Assembly: GCA_033721915.1 (NCBI GenBank)
Contig: JAWWAC010000014.1
Coordinates: 1-58,749 of the forward strand
Direction of reading: 5' to 3'
Source of the DNA: REBR01 sp033721915
GTDB taxonomy: Bacteria > Pseudomonadota > Gammaproteobacteria > Pseudomonadales > Oleiphilaceae
Length of the DNA: 58,749 nt
Below the pieces are notes generated by a model. The model did not search any database, was not told the DNA's origin, and worked only from the letters and a program-made list of their open reading frames with translations. Below, piece after piece: positions 8,533-17,521 of the stretch (position 1 is the stretch's first letter; each line of letters starts with the position of its first letter). The translations under genes and the position numbers were made by a program.

Positions 8533-9876
8533 ATGGCGAAAAAGCTCTTTATCAAAACCCACGGCTGCCAGATGAACGAGTACGATTCATCCCGCATGGT
8601 GGACCTGCTACGGGACAGCCACGCCGTGGAGCGGACCGACAACGAGAACGAGGCGGACATTATCCTCCTCAACACCTGCTCCATCCGCGAGAAAGCCCAG
8701 GAGAAGGTGTTCCACCAGCTGGGCCGCTGGAAGCGCCTCAAGGAGAGCAAGCCGGAGCTGGTAATCGGTGTCGGCGGCTGTGTCGCCAGCCAGGAAGGGG
8801 ACGCCATCCTGCAGCGCGCCCCCCATGTGGACATGGTCTTCGGCCCCCAGACACTGCACCGCCTGCCGGAGATGATCGTCAAGGCCGGCCGTGGCGAAGG
8901 CGTGGGCATCGTGGACATCAGCTTCCCGGAGATCGAGAAGTTCGACGAGCTGCCCGCCCCCGGCGCCGACGGTCCCAGTGCCTTTGTCTCCATCATGGAA
9001 GGCTGCAGCAAGTACTGCACCTTCTGCGTGGTGCCCTACACCCGTGGCGAGGAAGTCAGCCGCCCAGCGGAGGACGTACTGGAAGAGGTGCGCTCACTGG
9101 CCGCACAGGGCGTGCGGGAAGTGAATCTGCTGGGCCAGAACGTCAACGCCTACCAGGGCGAGACACTGGACGGTGACGACATGGACCTGGCGGAGCTGAT
9201 CACCTGTGTCGCTGCCATCGACGGCATCGACCGCATCCGCTTCACCACCTCCCACCCGGTGGAATTCTCCGACGCCCTGATTGACGTCTACGCCCAGGTG
9301 CCGGAACTGGTCAGCCATCTGCACCTGCCGGTACAGACCGGTTCGGACCGCATACTGGCCCAGATGAAGCGCGGCCACACCACACTGGAGTACAAGTCCA
9401 AGATCCGTCGCCTGCGGGCCATCCGCCCGGACATGAGCCTGTCCTCGGACTTTATCGTGGGCTTCCCCGGCGAGACGGACAAGGACTTTGCCGACACCAT
9501 GAAGCTGATCCAGGAGATCGGTTTCGACACCTCCTTCAGTTTTATCTACAGTGCCCGTCCCGGCACCCCGGCGGCGGAACTGCCGGACGAGACCCCCATG
9601 GCGGTGAAGAAAGAGCGTCTGTCACTGCTTCAGCAGCGTATCAACCAGAAAGCCCAGGACATCAGCCGCCACATGGTGGGCAGCGAGCAGCGCATTCTGG
9701 TCACCGGCCTCTCCCGCAAAGACCCCGGCGAATACCAGGGCCGCACCGAGAACAACCGTGTGGTGAACTTCCGCACCGAGGTGCCGGAGGTGATCGGGCG
9801 CTTTGTGGATGTGCGCATCACATCGGCACTGCCCAACTCACTGCGCGGCGAAATGCTCGGCGAGCAGACCTACTAA
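8533..9876 (+). CDS. miaB: tRNA-2-methylthio-N6-dimethylallyladenosine synthase
   Basis: Radical-SAM methylthiotransferase that adds a methylthio group to i6A37 of tRNAs reading UNN codons. The 447 residues contain the UPF0004 domain with three cluster cysteines (Cys12, Cys49, Cys83). The radical-SAM motif CSKYCTFC follows (Cys158, Cys162, Cys165), and a C-terminal TRAM region lies near residues 380-445. All six ligands match E. coli spacing to within one residue. First gene of miaB-phoH-ybeY-corC-lnt, a conserved order; the next gene starts 33 bases on. Confidence 0.97.
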   Translation: MAKKLFIKTHGCQMNEYDSSRMVDLLRDSHAVERTDNENEADIILLNTCSIREKAQEKVFHQLGRWKRLKESKPELVIGVGGCVASQEGDAILQRAPHVDMVFGPQTLHRLPEMIVKAGRGEGVGIVDISFPEIEKFDELPAPGADGPSAFVSIMEGCSKYCTFCVVPYTRGEEVSRPAEDVLEEVRSLAAQGVREVNLLGQNVNAYQGETLDGDDMDLAELITCVAAIDGIDRIRFTTSHPVEFSDALIDVYAQVPELVSHLHLPVQTGSDRILAQMKRGHTTLEYKSKIRRLRAIRPDMSLSSDFIVGFPGETDKDFADTMKLIQEIGFDTSFSFIYSARPGTPAAELPDETPMAVKKERLSLLQQRINQKAQDISRHMVGSEQRILVTGLSRKDPGEYQGRTENNRVVNFRTEVPEVIGRFVDVRITSALPNSLRGEMLGEQTY

Positions 9877-9909
9877 CAGGCCACACTCACAGCAACCAAA
9901 GAGGCCATT

Positions 9910-10884
9910 TTGACAGGCAAACCCCAAGAGTTTCATCTGGAACCGGCCGACCCACGTCGCCTGGCCACCCTCTGTGGCCAGTTTGATGAAAATCTCAAGC
10001 ACCTGGAAAGGCGCATGGGGGTGCGCATCGGTTACCGTGGCCACCACTTCCGCATCTCCGGCGGCGCCGGTGAAGCCTGCAAGGCGGCCATGGAGGTGGT
10101 CAAGCACCTGTACCGGGAAACCGAGGCGGCGGAGGAAATCTCACCGGATCTGGTGCATCTGTACATCCGCGAATCCGGCTACGAGCGCATGCCCGAGAGC
10201 GCCGCCTACGACAGCAATGTGCAGCAGATCATCCACACCCCCAAGATGAAGATCAAACCCCGTGGCGAGAACCAGCAGCGCTACGTGCACGCGGTGCGCA
10301 GCCACGACATCAACTTCGGCATCGGCCCCGCCGGCACCGGCAAGACCTGGCTCGCGGTGGCCTGCGCCGTGGAGGCCCTGTACAACGATGAAGTCAAGCG
10401 GGTCATGCTGGTGCGCCCGGCGGTGGAAGCCGGTGAGAAACTGGGCTTTCTGCCCGGGGACCTGGCCCAGAAGGTGGACCCCTACCTGCGCCCCCTGTAC
10501 GACGCCCTCTATGAAATGGTGGGCTTCGAGCAGGTCACCAAGATGATCGAGCGCAGCGTCATCGAGATCGCCCCGCTGGCCTTCATGCGTGGCCGCACAC
10601 TGAACAATTCCTTTATCATCCTGGATGAAAGCCAGAACACCACCCGGGAACAGATGAAAATGTTCCTCACCCGCATCGGCTTCGGCTCCACCGCTGTTAT
10701 TACCGGTGACATCACCCAGGTGGACCTGCCCCGGGGCCAGAACTCCGGGCTGGAACACTGCATCCGGGTGCTGCGGGACGTGAAGGGCATCGGCATGACC
10801 CACTTCGGCGCCGCCGATGTGGTCCGCCATCCGCTGGTACAACGTATCGTTGAAGCCTATGACGACTGGGACGATGAACACTGA
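9910..10884 (+). CDS. ybeZ: PhoH-like ATPase (YbeZ)
   Basis: A 324-residue PhoH family P-loop ATPase. Walker A is GPAGTGKT (residues 139-146) and Walker B lies in FIILDESQN. The first ~110 residues include a short KH-like nucleic-acid segment. The start is TTG at 9910, preceded by AGAGG about five bases earlier; no better ATG exists in frame. Always next to ybeY in this type of operon; the pair is linked to rRNA maturation in E. coli. Overlaps ybeY by 11 bases. Confidence 0.93.
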   Translation: MTGKPQEFHLEPADPRRLATLCGQFDENLKHLERRMGVRIGYRGHHFRISGGAGEACKAAMEVVKHLYRETEAAEEISPDLVHLYIRESGYERMPESAAYDSNVQQIIHTPKMKIKPRGENQQRYVHAVRSHDINFGIGPAGTGKTWLAVACAVEALYNDEVKRVMLVRPAVEAGEKLGFLPGDLAQKVDPYLRPLYDALYEMVGFEQVTKMIERSVIEIAPLAFMRGRTLNNSFIILDESQNTTREQMKMFLTRIGFGSTAVITGDITQVDLPRGQNSGLEHCIRVLRDVKGIGMTHFGAADVVRHPLVQRIVEAYDDWDDEH

Positions 10885-11425
10885 GCCCTCGCCCGCCACC
10901 GGGGCGCTGACGGTGGATATCCAGATCGCCTGCGAGGAGCCACTGGTTCCCCCCAGGGCGCAACTGTCCTTATGGGCACGCACCGGCTACCTGTGTGAAC
11001 AGCCGGTGGAAGTGACCCTGAGGCTGGTCTCCCCTGAAGAGTCCGCCGACCTGAATCACCGCTACCGGGGAAAGGACAGGCCCACCAATGTGCTGTCCTT
11101 TCCCTTCGAGGCGCCCCCGGGGATGACACTGCCACTGCTGGGGGATCTCGTGATCTGTGCCGATGTGGTGGCCCGGGAGGCACTGGCGCAGAGCAAGCCA
11201 CTGGCGGCCCACTGGGCCCATATGGTAATCCACGGGATGTTGCACCTTCAGGGCCATGATCACGAGGAGCCCGACCAGGCCGACGCCATGGAGGCGCTGG
11301 AAGTGCGGCTTCTGCAGACACTGGGTCTGCCCGACCCCTACTTGAGCGATGACACAGGGAACGGCGACAGCCCTTCCCTGAGCAACCCGGACAACCGCAA
11401 GGAAAGAGAGTCTCCCCATGAATGA
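10874..11425 (+). CDS. ybeY: Endoribonuclease YbeY
   Basis: Metal-dependent endoribonuclease involved in 16S rRNA 3' end maturation and 70S quality control. The 183-residue product contains the zinc-binding motif H-x3-H-x5-H at His120, His124 and His130 (VIHGMLHLQGHDHE). The conserved RPTNVLSFPF strand lies before it (residues 69-78). Start chosen at ATG 10874, inside the end of phoH; ATG 10859 is an alternative. About 25 residues beyond the usual C-terminus are polar and probably disordered. Overlaps corC by 8 bases (ATGAATGA). Confidence 0.94.
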   Translation: MNTEPSPATGALTVDIQIACEEPLVPPRAQLSLWARTGYLCEQPVEVTLRLVSPEESADLNHRYRGKDRPTNVLSFPFEAPPGMTLPLLGDLVICADVVAREALAQSKPLAAHWAHMVIHGMLHLQGHDHEEPDQADAMEALEVRLLQTLGLPDPYLSDDTGNGDSPSLSNPDNRKERESPHE

Positions 11426-12260
11426 TTCCGGCTCCAGCAGCGATCAGAGTCAGAAATCCTGGTTGGGTCGCCTGTCACAGGCCTTCACCAGTGAGCCACA
11501 ATCCGTGGAAGAACTGCTGGGTGTGCTGCGCAGCGCGGAAGAGCAGCAGCTGATCGACAGCGATGCCATGAGCATTATCGAAGGGGCCATGCAGGTCACG
11601 GACATGCGGGTGGAGGAGATCATGATCCCCCGCTCCCAGATGGTCACCGTCAGGGCCTCCGCCGACCCCTCCGAGTACATGGAGGATATTACCCACTCCG
11701 CCCACTCCCGCTTTCCCGCCATCGGTGACAGTTCCGACGAGATTGTCGGCATACTGCTGGCCAAGGACCTGCTGCCACTGGCGGTGAAGGGCAACCTCAA
11801 CCGGGACAACATCCGCGAGATACTGCGCCCGGCCACCGTGGTGCCCGAGTCCAAGCGCCTCAACCAGCTGCTCAAGGAGTTCAAGGCCAACCGCAACCAC
11901 ATGGCCATTGTGGTGGACGAGTACGGCGGTGTGGCCGGACTGATCACCATCGAGGACGTGCTGGAGCAGATCGTCGGCGAGATCGAGGACGAGCACGACG
12001 TGGACGAGGAATCCTTCATCAAGGCCCGTGACGACGGCAGCTTCGCCCTCAAGGCACTGACCCCGGTGGAGGACTTCAACGCCTTCTTCGAATCGGACCT
12101 GGACGAGGAGGAGTTCGACACCGTGGGCGGTCTCCTGCTCAAGCAGTTTGGCCACCTGCCCCGGCGGGGAGAGAAAGTCAGCTTTGACGGCTTTGATTTC
12201 ACCATACTCAACGCCGACAACCGCACCATCCGCCTGGTCAAGGTCAAACGCCGTGACTGA
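11418..12260 (+). CDS. corC: CBS-domain transporter-associated protein CorC (YbeX)
   Basis: Soluble 280-residue protein of the CorC/HlyC family. It holds two CBS domains (about residues 65-190, with the segments EIMIPRSQMVTV and VDEYGGVAGLITIEDVLEQI), followed by a C-terminal CorC_HlyC domain (about 200-280). The family has been linked to magnesium and cobalt efflux and, in E. coli, to ribosome metabolism. No membrane segment, unlike longer HlyC/CorC paralogues. Coupled to ybeY upstream and lnt downstream through overlapping ends. Confidence 0.93.
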   Translation: MNDSGSSSDQSQKSWLGRLSQAFTSEPQSVEELLGVLRSAEEQQLIDSDAMSIIEGAMQVTDMRVEEIMIPRSQMVTVRASADPSEYMEDITHSAHSRFPAIGDSSDEIVGILLAKDLLPLAVKGNLNRDNIREILRPATVVPESKRLNQLLKEFKANRNHMAIVVDEYGGVAGLITIEDVLEQIVGEIEDEHDVDEESFIKARDDGSFALKALTPVEDFNAFFESDLDEEEFDTVGGLLLKQFGHLPRRGEKVSFDGFDFTILNADNRTIRLVKVKRRD

Positions 12261-13827
12261 GATCCCAAGGGACCGGACACCGCTGCTGAGCAACACCCCC
12301 CCGCAAAGAGCCCTTCGGGCGCTGTTGCTGGTGCTGGCCGGTGCGCTGCAGACACTGAGCTTCTCCCCCTGGGAGTTTTGGCTGGCAGGTCCGGTTTCCA
12401 TCATCGCCATACTGCTACTGTGCCTGTCACGGCCTCCCGGTGAGCTGTTCCGCTCGGGCTGGCTGGTGGGGCTGGGGCTCTTTGGCTCGGGCGTCTCCTG
12501 GGTCTATGTCTCCATCCACGACTACGGCGTGCCCTCCGCCCCGGTGGCCGGCACCATGACGCTGCTGTTTGTCATGGGCCTGGCGCTGATTCCGGGGGCG
12601 CTGTTCTGGTGCTGGGGAAGGCTGGCCGGTGACGACCGCTGGCGCCGCCTGTGCCTCTTCCCGGCACTGTGGCTGCTGGGTGACTGGGTACGGGGCTGGA
12701 TTCTCACCGGCTTCCCCTGGCTCTACCTGGGCACCGCCCAGGTGGACGGCCCACTGGCGGGCTGGGCGCCATTGCTGGGGGTGCACGGACTGACACTGAT
12801 CATTGTGGCCAGTGCCTGCGCCCTGGTGGCGGCACTGGAGCGAGCGCTGGCCGGGCAGCGGGTGCTGAGTGCCCTTGTCCTGGGGGCCGCCCTGCTGCCC
12901 TGGCTGGCGGGGCCCCTGCTGGGCCAGATCCAGTGGACCCAGCCCGGGGGTGAGCCCATCCGCTATGCCGTGATGCAGGGCAATATCCCCCAACAGATCA
13001 AGTGGGACCCGGATCACCTGCGGGCACAGCTGAACACCTATATGGACATGAGCGAGCAGGACTGGGACCGGGACCTGCTGCTGTGGCCGGAGACGGCCAT
13101 CCCCATGCCCCATGTCCAGGCCCGTGAGGTGCTGGAGCACCTGGATGACCGGGGCCGTGAAACCGGCGCCACACTGATGACCGGCATCCCCTGGTACGGC
13201 AACACACCGGGACGGGCCGACCGGGGCTTCCACAACAGCATCATGACCCTGGGGGCAGACCAGGGCGTCTACCACAAGCAGAAACTGGTGCCCTTCGGGG
13301 AGTATGTGCCACTGGAGAACTGGCTCAAGGGCACACTGGATTTCTTCAGCCTGCCACTGTCCAGCTTCCGCCCGGGCCCCCGGGATCAGACGCCACTGGG
13401 TGTGGCCGGTGCACTGGTACACCCCTTTATCTGCTATGAAATCGCCTACGGGGATTTTGTCGCCCGCAACAGCGCCCATACCGGCTTTCTGCTGACCATC
13501 AGCAACGACGCCTGGTTCGGCGATTCACTGGGCCCGAAGCAGCATATGCAGATCGCCCGCATGCGGGCACTGGAAACCGGCCGCCCCCTGCTCAGGGGCA
13601 CCAACAACGGCATCACCGCCCAGGTGGACCGCAAGGGCCAGATCGTCAAACAAATCCCCCGCTTCCAGCAGGGCGTCCTGCGCGGCGAATTCCAGCCCGC
13701 CTACGGCGACACCCCCTACATGGCCACCGGCTCCTGGCCCGCCCTGATCACCGCCATCATCCTAATCGTCTTCACCCGCCGCCCCAACAAAAAGAAACCC
13801 TGGGGTCCGACCAGGACACACCACTGA
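12253..13827 (+). CDS. lnt: Apolipoprotein N-acyltransferase
   Basis: Inner-membrane enzyme adding the third acyl chain to outer-membrane lipoproteins. Start taken as GTG at 12253, overlapping the corC stop by 8 bases, giving 524 residues (E. coli 512). The N-terminal half has six or more hydrophobic segments. The C-terminal nitrilase-like domain has the Glu-Lys-Cys triad at Glu280 (LLWPETAIP), Lys342 (YHKQKLVPFGEY) and Cys394 (FICYEIAYGD), matching E267/K335/C387 of E. coli. Last gene of the operon; several lipoproteins in this window (LptE, PilP, the DUF4382 protein) would be its substrates. Confidence 0.95.
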   Translation: MTEIPRDRTPLLSNTPPQRALRALLLVLAGALQTLSFSPWEFWLAGPVSIIAILLLCLSRPPGELFRSGWLVGLGLFGSGVSWVYVSIHDYGVPSAPVAGTMTLLFVMGLALIPGALFWCWGRLAGDDRWRRLCLFPALWLLGDWVRGWILTGFPWLYLGTAQVDGPLAGWAPLLGVHGLTLIIVASACALVAALERALAGQRVLSALVLGAALLPWLAGPLLGQIQWTQPGGEPIRYAVMQGNIPQQIKWDPDHLRAQLNTYMDMSEQDWDRDLLLWPETAIPMPHVQAREVLEHLDDRGRETGATLMTGIPWYGNTPGRADRGFHNSIMTLGADQGVYHKQKLVPFGEYVPLENWLKGTLDFFSLPLSSFRPGPRDQTPLGVAGALVHPFICYEIAYGDFVARNSAHTGFLLTISNDAWFGDSLGPKQHMQIARMRALETGRPLLRGTNNGITAQVDRKGQIVKQIPRFQQGVLRGEFQPAYGDTPYMATGSWPALITAIILIVFTRRPNKKKPWGPTRTHH

Positions 13828-14188
13828 ATTCAAAGCGATTTTCCGCGTTTTTTGCCTGAAAAATGGCCTAAAAGGGGGTGTTTTCCCCTTAAAAACACCC
13901 TTTCAAGGATTGCTGCTCGGGAGACTCCTGGCCCTGGTGTCCTTAAAGGTTTCTTGTTTGCCTCCCAAAGCTTAAGACTGCGGATGAGTGCGCAGGGCTC
14001 CACCCCGGGAGGGGTCCCCTGTGCACCACCCCGCCTTCTTCAAAGCCTTTGGAAGCAGACACAGAAATCAGTCAAATCCTTAAAGCGCTATTTTTGAGGG
14101 CAAAATAGCGCCTCCAAGGGCATTTTCCGGGCAAAAAACCCGGAAAACCATTTTTAATTCAACAAGATGACCTGGTCCGACCCCGCCG
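13828..14188. other. 361-base noncoding spacer with three hairpins
   Basis: Spacer between convergent lnt and the YbeL-type gene. It holds three strong hairpins: AAAGGG..GTGTTTT with AAAACACCCTTT (13871-13903), GCGCTATTTT with AAAATAGCGC (14085-14110), and TTTTCCGGG with CCCGGAAAA (14123-14147). None is followed by a clean T-run on the lnt side. The last one could end minus-strand transcription. It also holds one copy of a dispersed repeat (14002-14045). An 81-codon frame here is not convincing. Confidence 0.7.
14002..14045 (+). repeat. Dispersed intergenic repeat, copy 1
   Basis: CCCGGGAGGGGTNCCCTG followed by GCACCA, CCC, CCT and CTTCAAA matches 34175-34217 at nearly all aligned positions, same strand. 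Both copies lie in spacers without genes. Sequence to either side differs, so this is a short mobile or amplified module rather than a duplicated region. Confidence 0.6.
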
Positions 14189-14713
14189 TTATTCTCCGGT
14201 GACGCGCTCGAAGTAGCGGGACTCGCAGGCGTGGCAGGGCTCAAGGACCGTGGTGCCGGTGAGGTGGAGCCGTTCGCCGCAGTCCAGGCAGCGCAGCACG
14301 CCGGCGGTGGCCAGTTCGCCACTGATGTACTGGTTCGGACCGTGGTCCAGTCGCTGTTGCAGTTCCAGCGTGTCCAGCCGGGTGCGGTCGGCAATGGAAA
14401 ACAGCAGATCCACCACCCGGTGCTCAATCTGCTCCAGATCCTGGTGCAGCCACTCACGCACCCCTTTGCCGGTCTCGCTGATAAACCGCACCATATGGCT
14501 CAGGTCCCGGCGCAGATACGCCGCCAGCAGATGCAGCTCCTCACGGGTCAGCTCCTTTACCCCCTCCTCGAACTCCACCGCCTCATCGATCTCCTCCTGC
14601 AGACGCTGCCAGGTCCTGGCTTCCGCCTCACCCAGGCGCTTCTCCACCCGGGCCAGCATCCGGTCATAGGTTTTACGGGCGACCGGTCCCAGTGCTTTCG
14701 GCTTTTCACTCAT
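14189..14713 (-). CDS. YbeL-type zinc-ribbon protein (DUF1451)
   Basis: A 174-residue soluble protein. It is rich in charged helices over residues 1-120 and ends with a zinc ribbon made of CLDC and CHAC pairs. The ATG at 14713 follows a strong GGGAGGAAGG. Architecture matches the DUF1451/YbeL family, whose E. coli member also lies between the lnt and leuS clusters. Its function is unknown. It is divergent from leuS; the 203-base spacer (14714-14916) must hold both promoters. Confidence 0.8.
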   Translation of the reverse strand: MSEKPKALGPVARKTYDRMLARVEKRLGEAEARTWQRLQEEIDEAVEFEEGVKELTREELHLLAAYLRRDLSHMVRFISETGKGVREWLHQDLEQIEHRVVDLLFSIADRTRLDTLELQQRLDHGPNQYISGELATAGVLRCLDCGERLHLTGTTVLEPCHACESRYFERVTGE

Positions 14714-14842
14714 GGCCTTCCTCCCAGATCTGCAAAGTGACAGGCTACCTGTTAAACGCTGACTACTATAGAATATGGCGTCTTTTCCGGCCTTTATCCA
14801 GTGGCCCCGCCCGTGGTGTTCAGCACACAATGCCACATCCGT

Positions 14843-14848
14843 TATACT
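14843..14848 (+). promoter_or_regulatory. Possible -10 element of leuS
   Basis: TATACT sits 68 bases upstream of the leuS ATG; a poor TTCAGC at 14820-14825 is 17 bases before it. The long leader leaves room for control, but no T-box-like or leader-peptide pattern is obvious. Confidence 0.35.
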
Positions 14849-14916
14849 GCGTGGCCCCGGACCGAGTCAGCACCGGCCGCCGACCGACAACCTCACATCA
14901 CAGGGCCCGTTGAACC

Positions 14917-17502
14917 ATGGATCAGCAATACCGCCCCAATCAAGTGGAAACACAGGCACAGAGCTACTGGGAAGAACAGCAGACCTTTGTGGTCCGGGAA
15001 GAGCCGGACAAGCCCAAGTACTACTGCCTGTCCATGTTTCCCTACCCCAGCGGCAAGCTGCACATGGGCCATGTGCGCAACTACACCATCGGCGACGTGG
15101 TCTCCCGCTACCAGCGCATGCAGGGCAAAAACGTCATGCAGCCCATGGGCTGGGACGCCTTCGGACTGCCGGCGGAGAACGCCGCCATCAGCAACAGGAC
15201 GGCACCGGCCCACTGGACCCGCCAGAATATCCAGTACATGAAGCAGCAGCTCAAGCGGCTGGGTTTCGGCTACGACTGGGAGCGTGAGCTGGCCACCTGC
15301 GACCCGGACTACTACCGCTGGGAGCAGTGGTTCTTTATCCAGCTCTACAACAAAGGCCTGGTGTACAAGAAAAACGCCACCGTCAACTGGGACCCGGTGG
15401 ACCAGACCGTGCTGGCCAACGAACAGGTGGTGGACGGCCGTGGCTGGCGCTCCGGCGCACTGGTGGAGCAGAAAGCCATCCCCCAGTGGTTTGTGCGCAT
15501 CACCGACTACGCCGACGAACTGCTGCAGGACCTGGATCAGCTGGAGGACTGGCCCGAGCAGGTCAAGACCATGCAGCGTAACTGGATCGGCCGCTCGGAG
15601 GGGGTGGAGCTGGATTTCCAGCAGGAGGACGGCGAAGGCCCCCTGCGGGTCTACACCACCCGTCCCGACACCCTCTACGGGGTCACCTACATGGCCGTCT
15701 CGCCGCGCCACCCACTGGCGCAGAAGGCGGCACAGCGCCACAGCGACGTGGCGGAGTTCGTGCAGACCTACGCCAACGCCCCGGTGACCACGGCGGACCT
15801 GGAAACCATGACCAAGGAAGGGGTGGATACCGGCTTCGTGGCCACCCACCCCCTCACCGGCGAGGACGTCCCCGTCTGGGTGGCCAACTTTGTGCTGGCG
15901 GAATACGGCACCGGCGCACTCATGGCGGTGCCGGCCCATGACGAGCGGGACCATGAATTCGCCCGCAAATACCACCTGCCCATCCGCCAGGTGATCAGCC
16001 CCCGTGACGGGGCGGACATCGACTGCCAGGAGGCGGCCTTCACGGAAAAGGGCCTGCTGGTCAGCTCCGGCCCCTACACCGGCATGACCTCCGAGGAGGC
16101 CTTCGAGGCCATTGCCGACAAGCTGCAGAAGGCGTCCATCGGCGAGCGCAAGGTCAACTACCGCCTGCGTGACTGGGGCCTGTCGCGTCAGCGCTACTGG
16201 GGCGCGCCCATCCCCATGATGACACTGGAGAACGGCGAGAATGTGCCGGTGCCGGAGGACCAGCTGCCGGTGACATTGCCGGAGGATGTGGTCATGGACG
16301 GGGTGACCTCACCCCTCAAGTCCGACCCGGAGTGGGCCCGCACCGAGTACCAGGGCCAGCCGGCTTTCCGGGAGACGGACACCTTCGACACCTTCATGGA
16401 GTCCTCCTGGTACTACGCCCGCTACTGCTCCCCCAACTACCAGCAGGGCATGATCGACCCGAAAGCGGCCAACTACTGGCTGCCGGTGGACCAGTACATC
16501 GGTGGCATCGAGCACGCCATACTGCACCTGCTCTACGCCCGCTTCTTCCACAAGCTGCTGCGGGACACCGGGCTGGTGGCGTCCGACGAGCCGTTCAAAA
16601 AGCTGCTCTGTCAGGGCATGGTGCTGGCGGAGACCTATTACCGGGATAACGACAACGGCGGCAAGGAATGGATCTCCCCACAGGATGTGGTGGTGGAGCG
16701 CAATGAAAAAGGCCACCCGGTGAAGTGCCTGCACCGCAAGGACGGTCAGCCGGTGCACTCCGGTGGCACCACCAAGATGTCCAAGTCCAAGAACAACGGC
16801 ATCGACCCACAGTCCATTATCGATGAATACGGCGCCGATACGGTGCGCCTGTTCATGATGTTCGCCGCTCCCCCGGAGCAGTCACTGGAATGGTCCGACA
16901 GTGCCCTGGAAGGGGCTCACCGCTTTCTCAAACGCCTCTGGCGTCTGGTGAGCCAGCACCTGGAGGCCGGCACCGCCGGGGCCCCTGACGTCGCCCGCCT
17001 CAATGAGGCGCAAAAGGCGCTGCGTCGCAAGATCCACCAGACTATCCACAAGGTCAGCGACGATGTCAGCCGCCGCCTGACCTTCAACACCGCCATTGCC
17101 GCGGTGATGGAGCTGCTCAACGAGGTGGGCCGGTTCACGCCGGAGGGGGACCAGGGCCGTGCCGTGGTGCAGGAGGCCCTGGAGTCGGCGGTGCTGCTGC
17201 TCTCACCCATTACCCCCCATATCAGCCACAGCCTGTGGCAGGCACTGGGCCATGAGCAGGCGGTGGTGGATGCCCCCTGGCCCGAAGCGGACCCTGAGGC
17301 CATGACACAGGATTCACTGGAAATCGTGGTGCAGGTCAACGGCAAGCTGCGCTCAAGGCTGACAGTGCCCGCCGACATCGACCGGGACACATTGGAGAAG
17401 CAGGCCCTGGCGGACGAGTCGGTGCAGCGCTTCACGGAGGGCAAGAGCGTGAAAAAAGTCATCGTCGTGCCCGGCAAACTGGTCAATATCGTTGCCCCAT
17501 AA
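14917..17502 (+). CDS. leuS: Leucyl-tRNA synthetase
   Basis: Class I aminoacyl-tRNA synthetase of 861 residues (E. coli 860). The HIGH motif is HMGH (residues 49-52) and the KMSKS loop starts at Lys620. The editing domain between them is complete, with the TTRPDTLYG strand and the GTGALMAVPAHDERD region. A C-terminal anticodon-binding domain follows. Heads leuS-lptE-holA, the order found in E. coli and Pseudomonas. lptE begins 19 bases after the stop. Confidence 0.98.
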   Translation: MDQQYRPNQVETQAQSYWEEQQTFVVREEPDKPKYYCLSMFPYPSGKLHMGHVRNYTIGDVVSRYQRMQGKNVMQPMGWDAFGLPAENAAISNRTAPAHWTRQNIQYMKQQLKRLGFGYDWERELATCDPDYYRWEQWFFIQLYNKGLVYKKNATVNWDPVDQTVLANEQVVDGRGWRSGALVEQKAIPQWFVRITDYADELLQDLDQLEDWPEQVKTMQRNWIGRSEGVELDFQQEDGEGPLRVYTTRPDTLYGVTYMAVSPRHPLAQKAAQRHSDVAEFVQTYANAPVTTADLETMTKEGVDTGFVATHPLTGEDVPVWVANFVLAEYGTGALMAVPAHDERDHEFARKYHLPIRQVISPRDGADIDCQEAAFTEKGLLVSSGPYTGMTSEEAFEAIADKLQKASIGERKVNYRLRDWGLSRQRYWGAPIPMMTLENGENVPVPEDQLPVTLPEDVVMDGVTSPLKSDPEWARTEYQGQPAFRETDTFDTFMESSWYYARYCSPNYQQGMIDPKAANYWLPVDQYIGGIEHAILHLLYARFFHKLLRDTGLVASDEPFKKLLCQGMVLAETYYRDNDNGGKEWISPQDVVVERNEKGHPVKCLHRKDGQPVHSGGTTKMSKSKNNGIDPQSIIDEYGADTVRLFMMFAAPPEQSLEWSDSALEGAHRFLKRLWRLVSQHLEAGTAGAPDVARLNEAQKALRRKIHQTIHKVSDDVSRRLTFNTAIAAVMELLNEVGRFTPEGDQGRAVVQEALESAVLLLSPITPHISHSLWQALGHEQAVVDAPWPEADPEAMTQDSLEIVVQVNGKLRSRLTVPADIDRDTLEKQALADESVQRFTEGKSVKKVIVVPGKLVNIVAP

Positions 17503-17521
17503 TCCGTCAGGAGAGCCACCC

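Noticed and set aside
13852..14097. 81-codon frame in the lnt downstream spacer, and the similar frame near 34106
   Set aside because: Both share a PGGVPCAP stretch only because the DNA repeat is shared; start codons are poor, hairpins run through them and there is no ribosome site.
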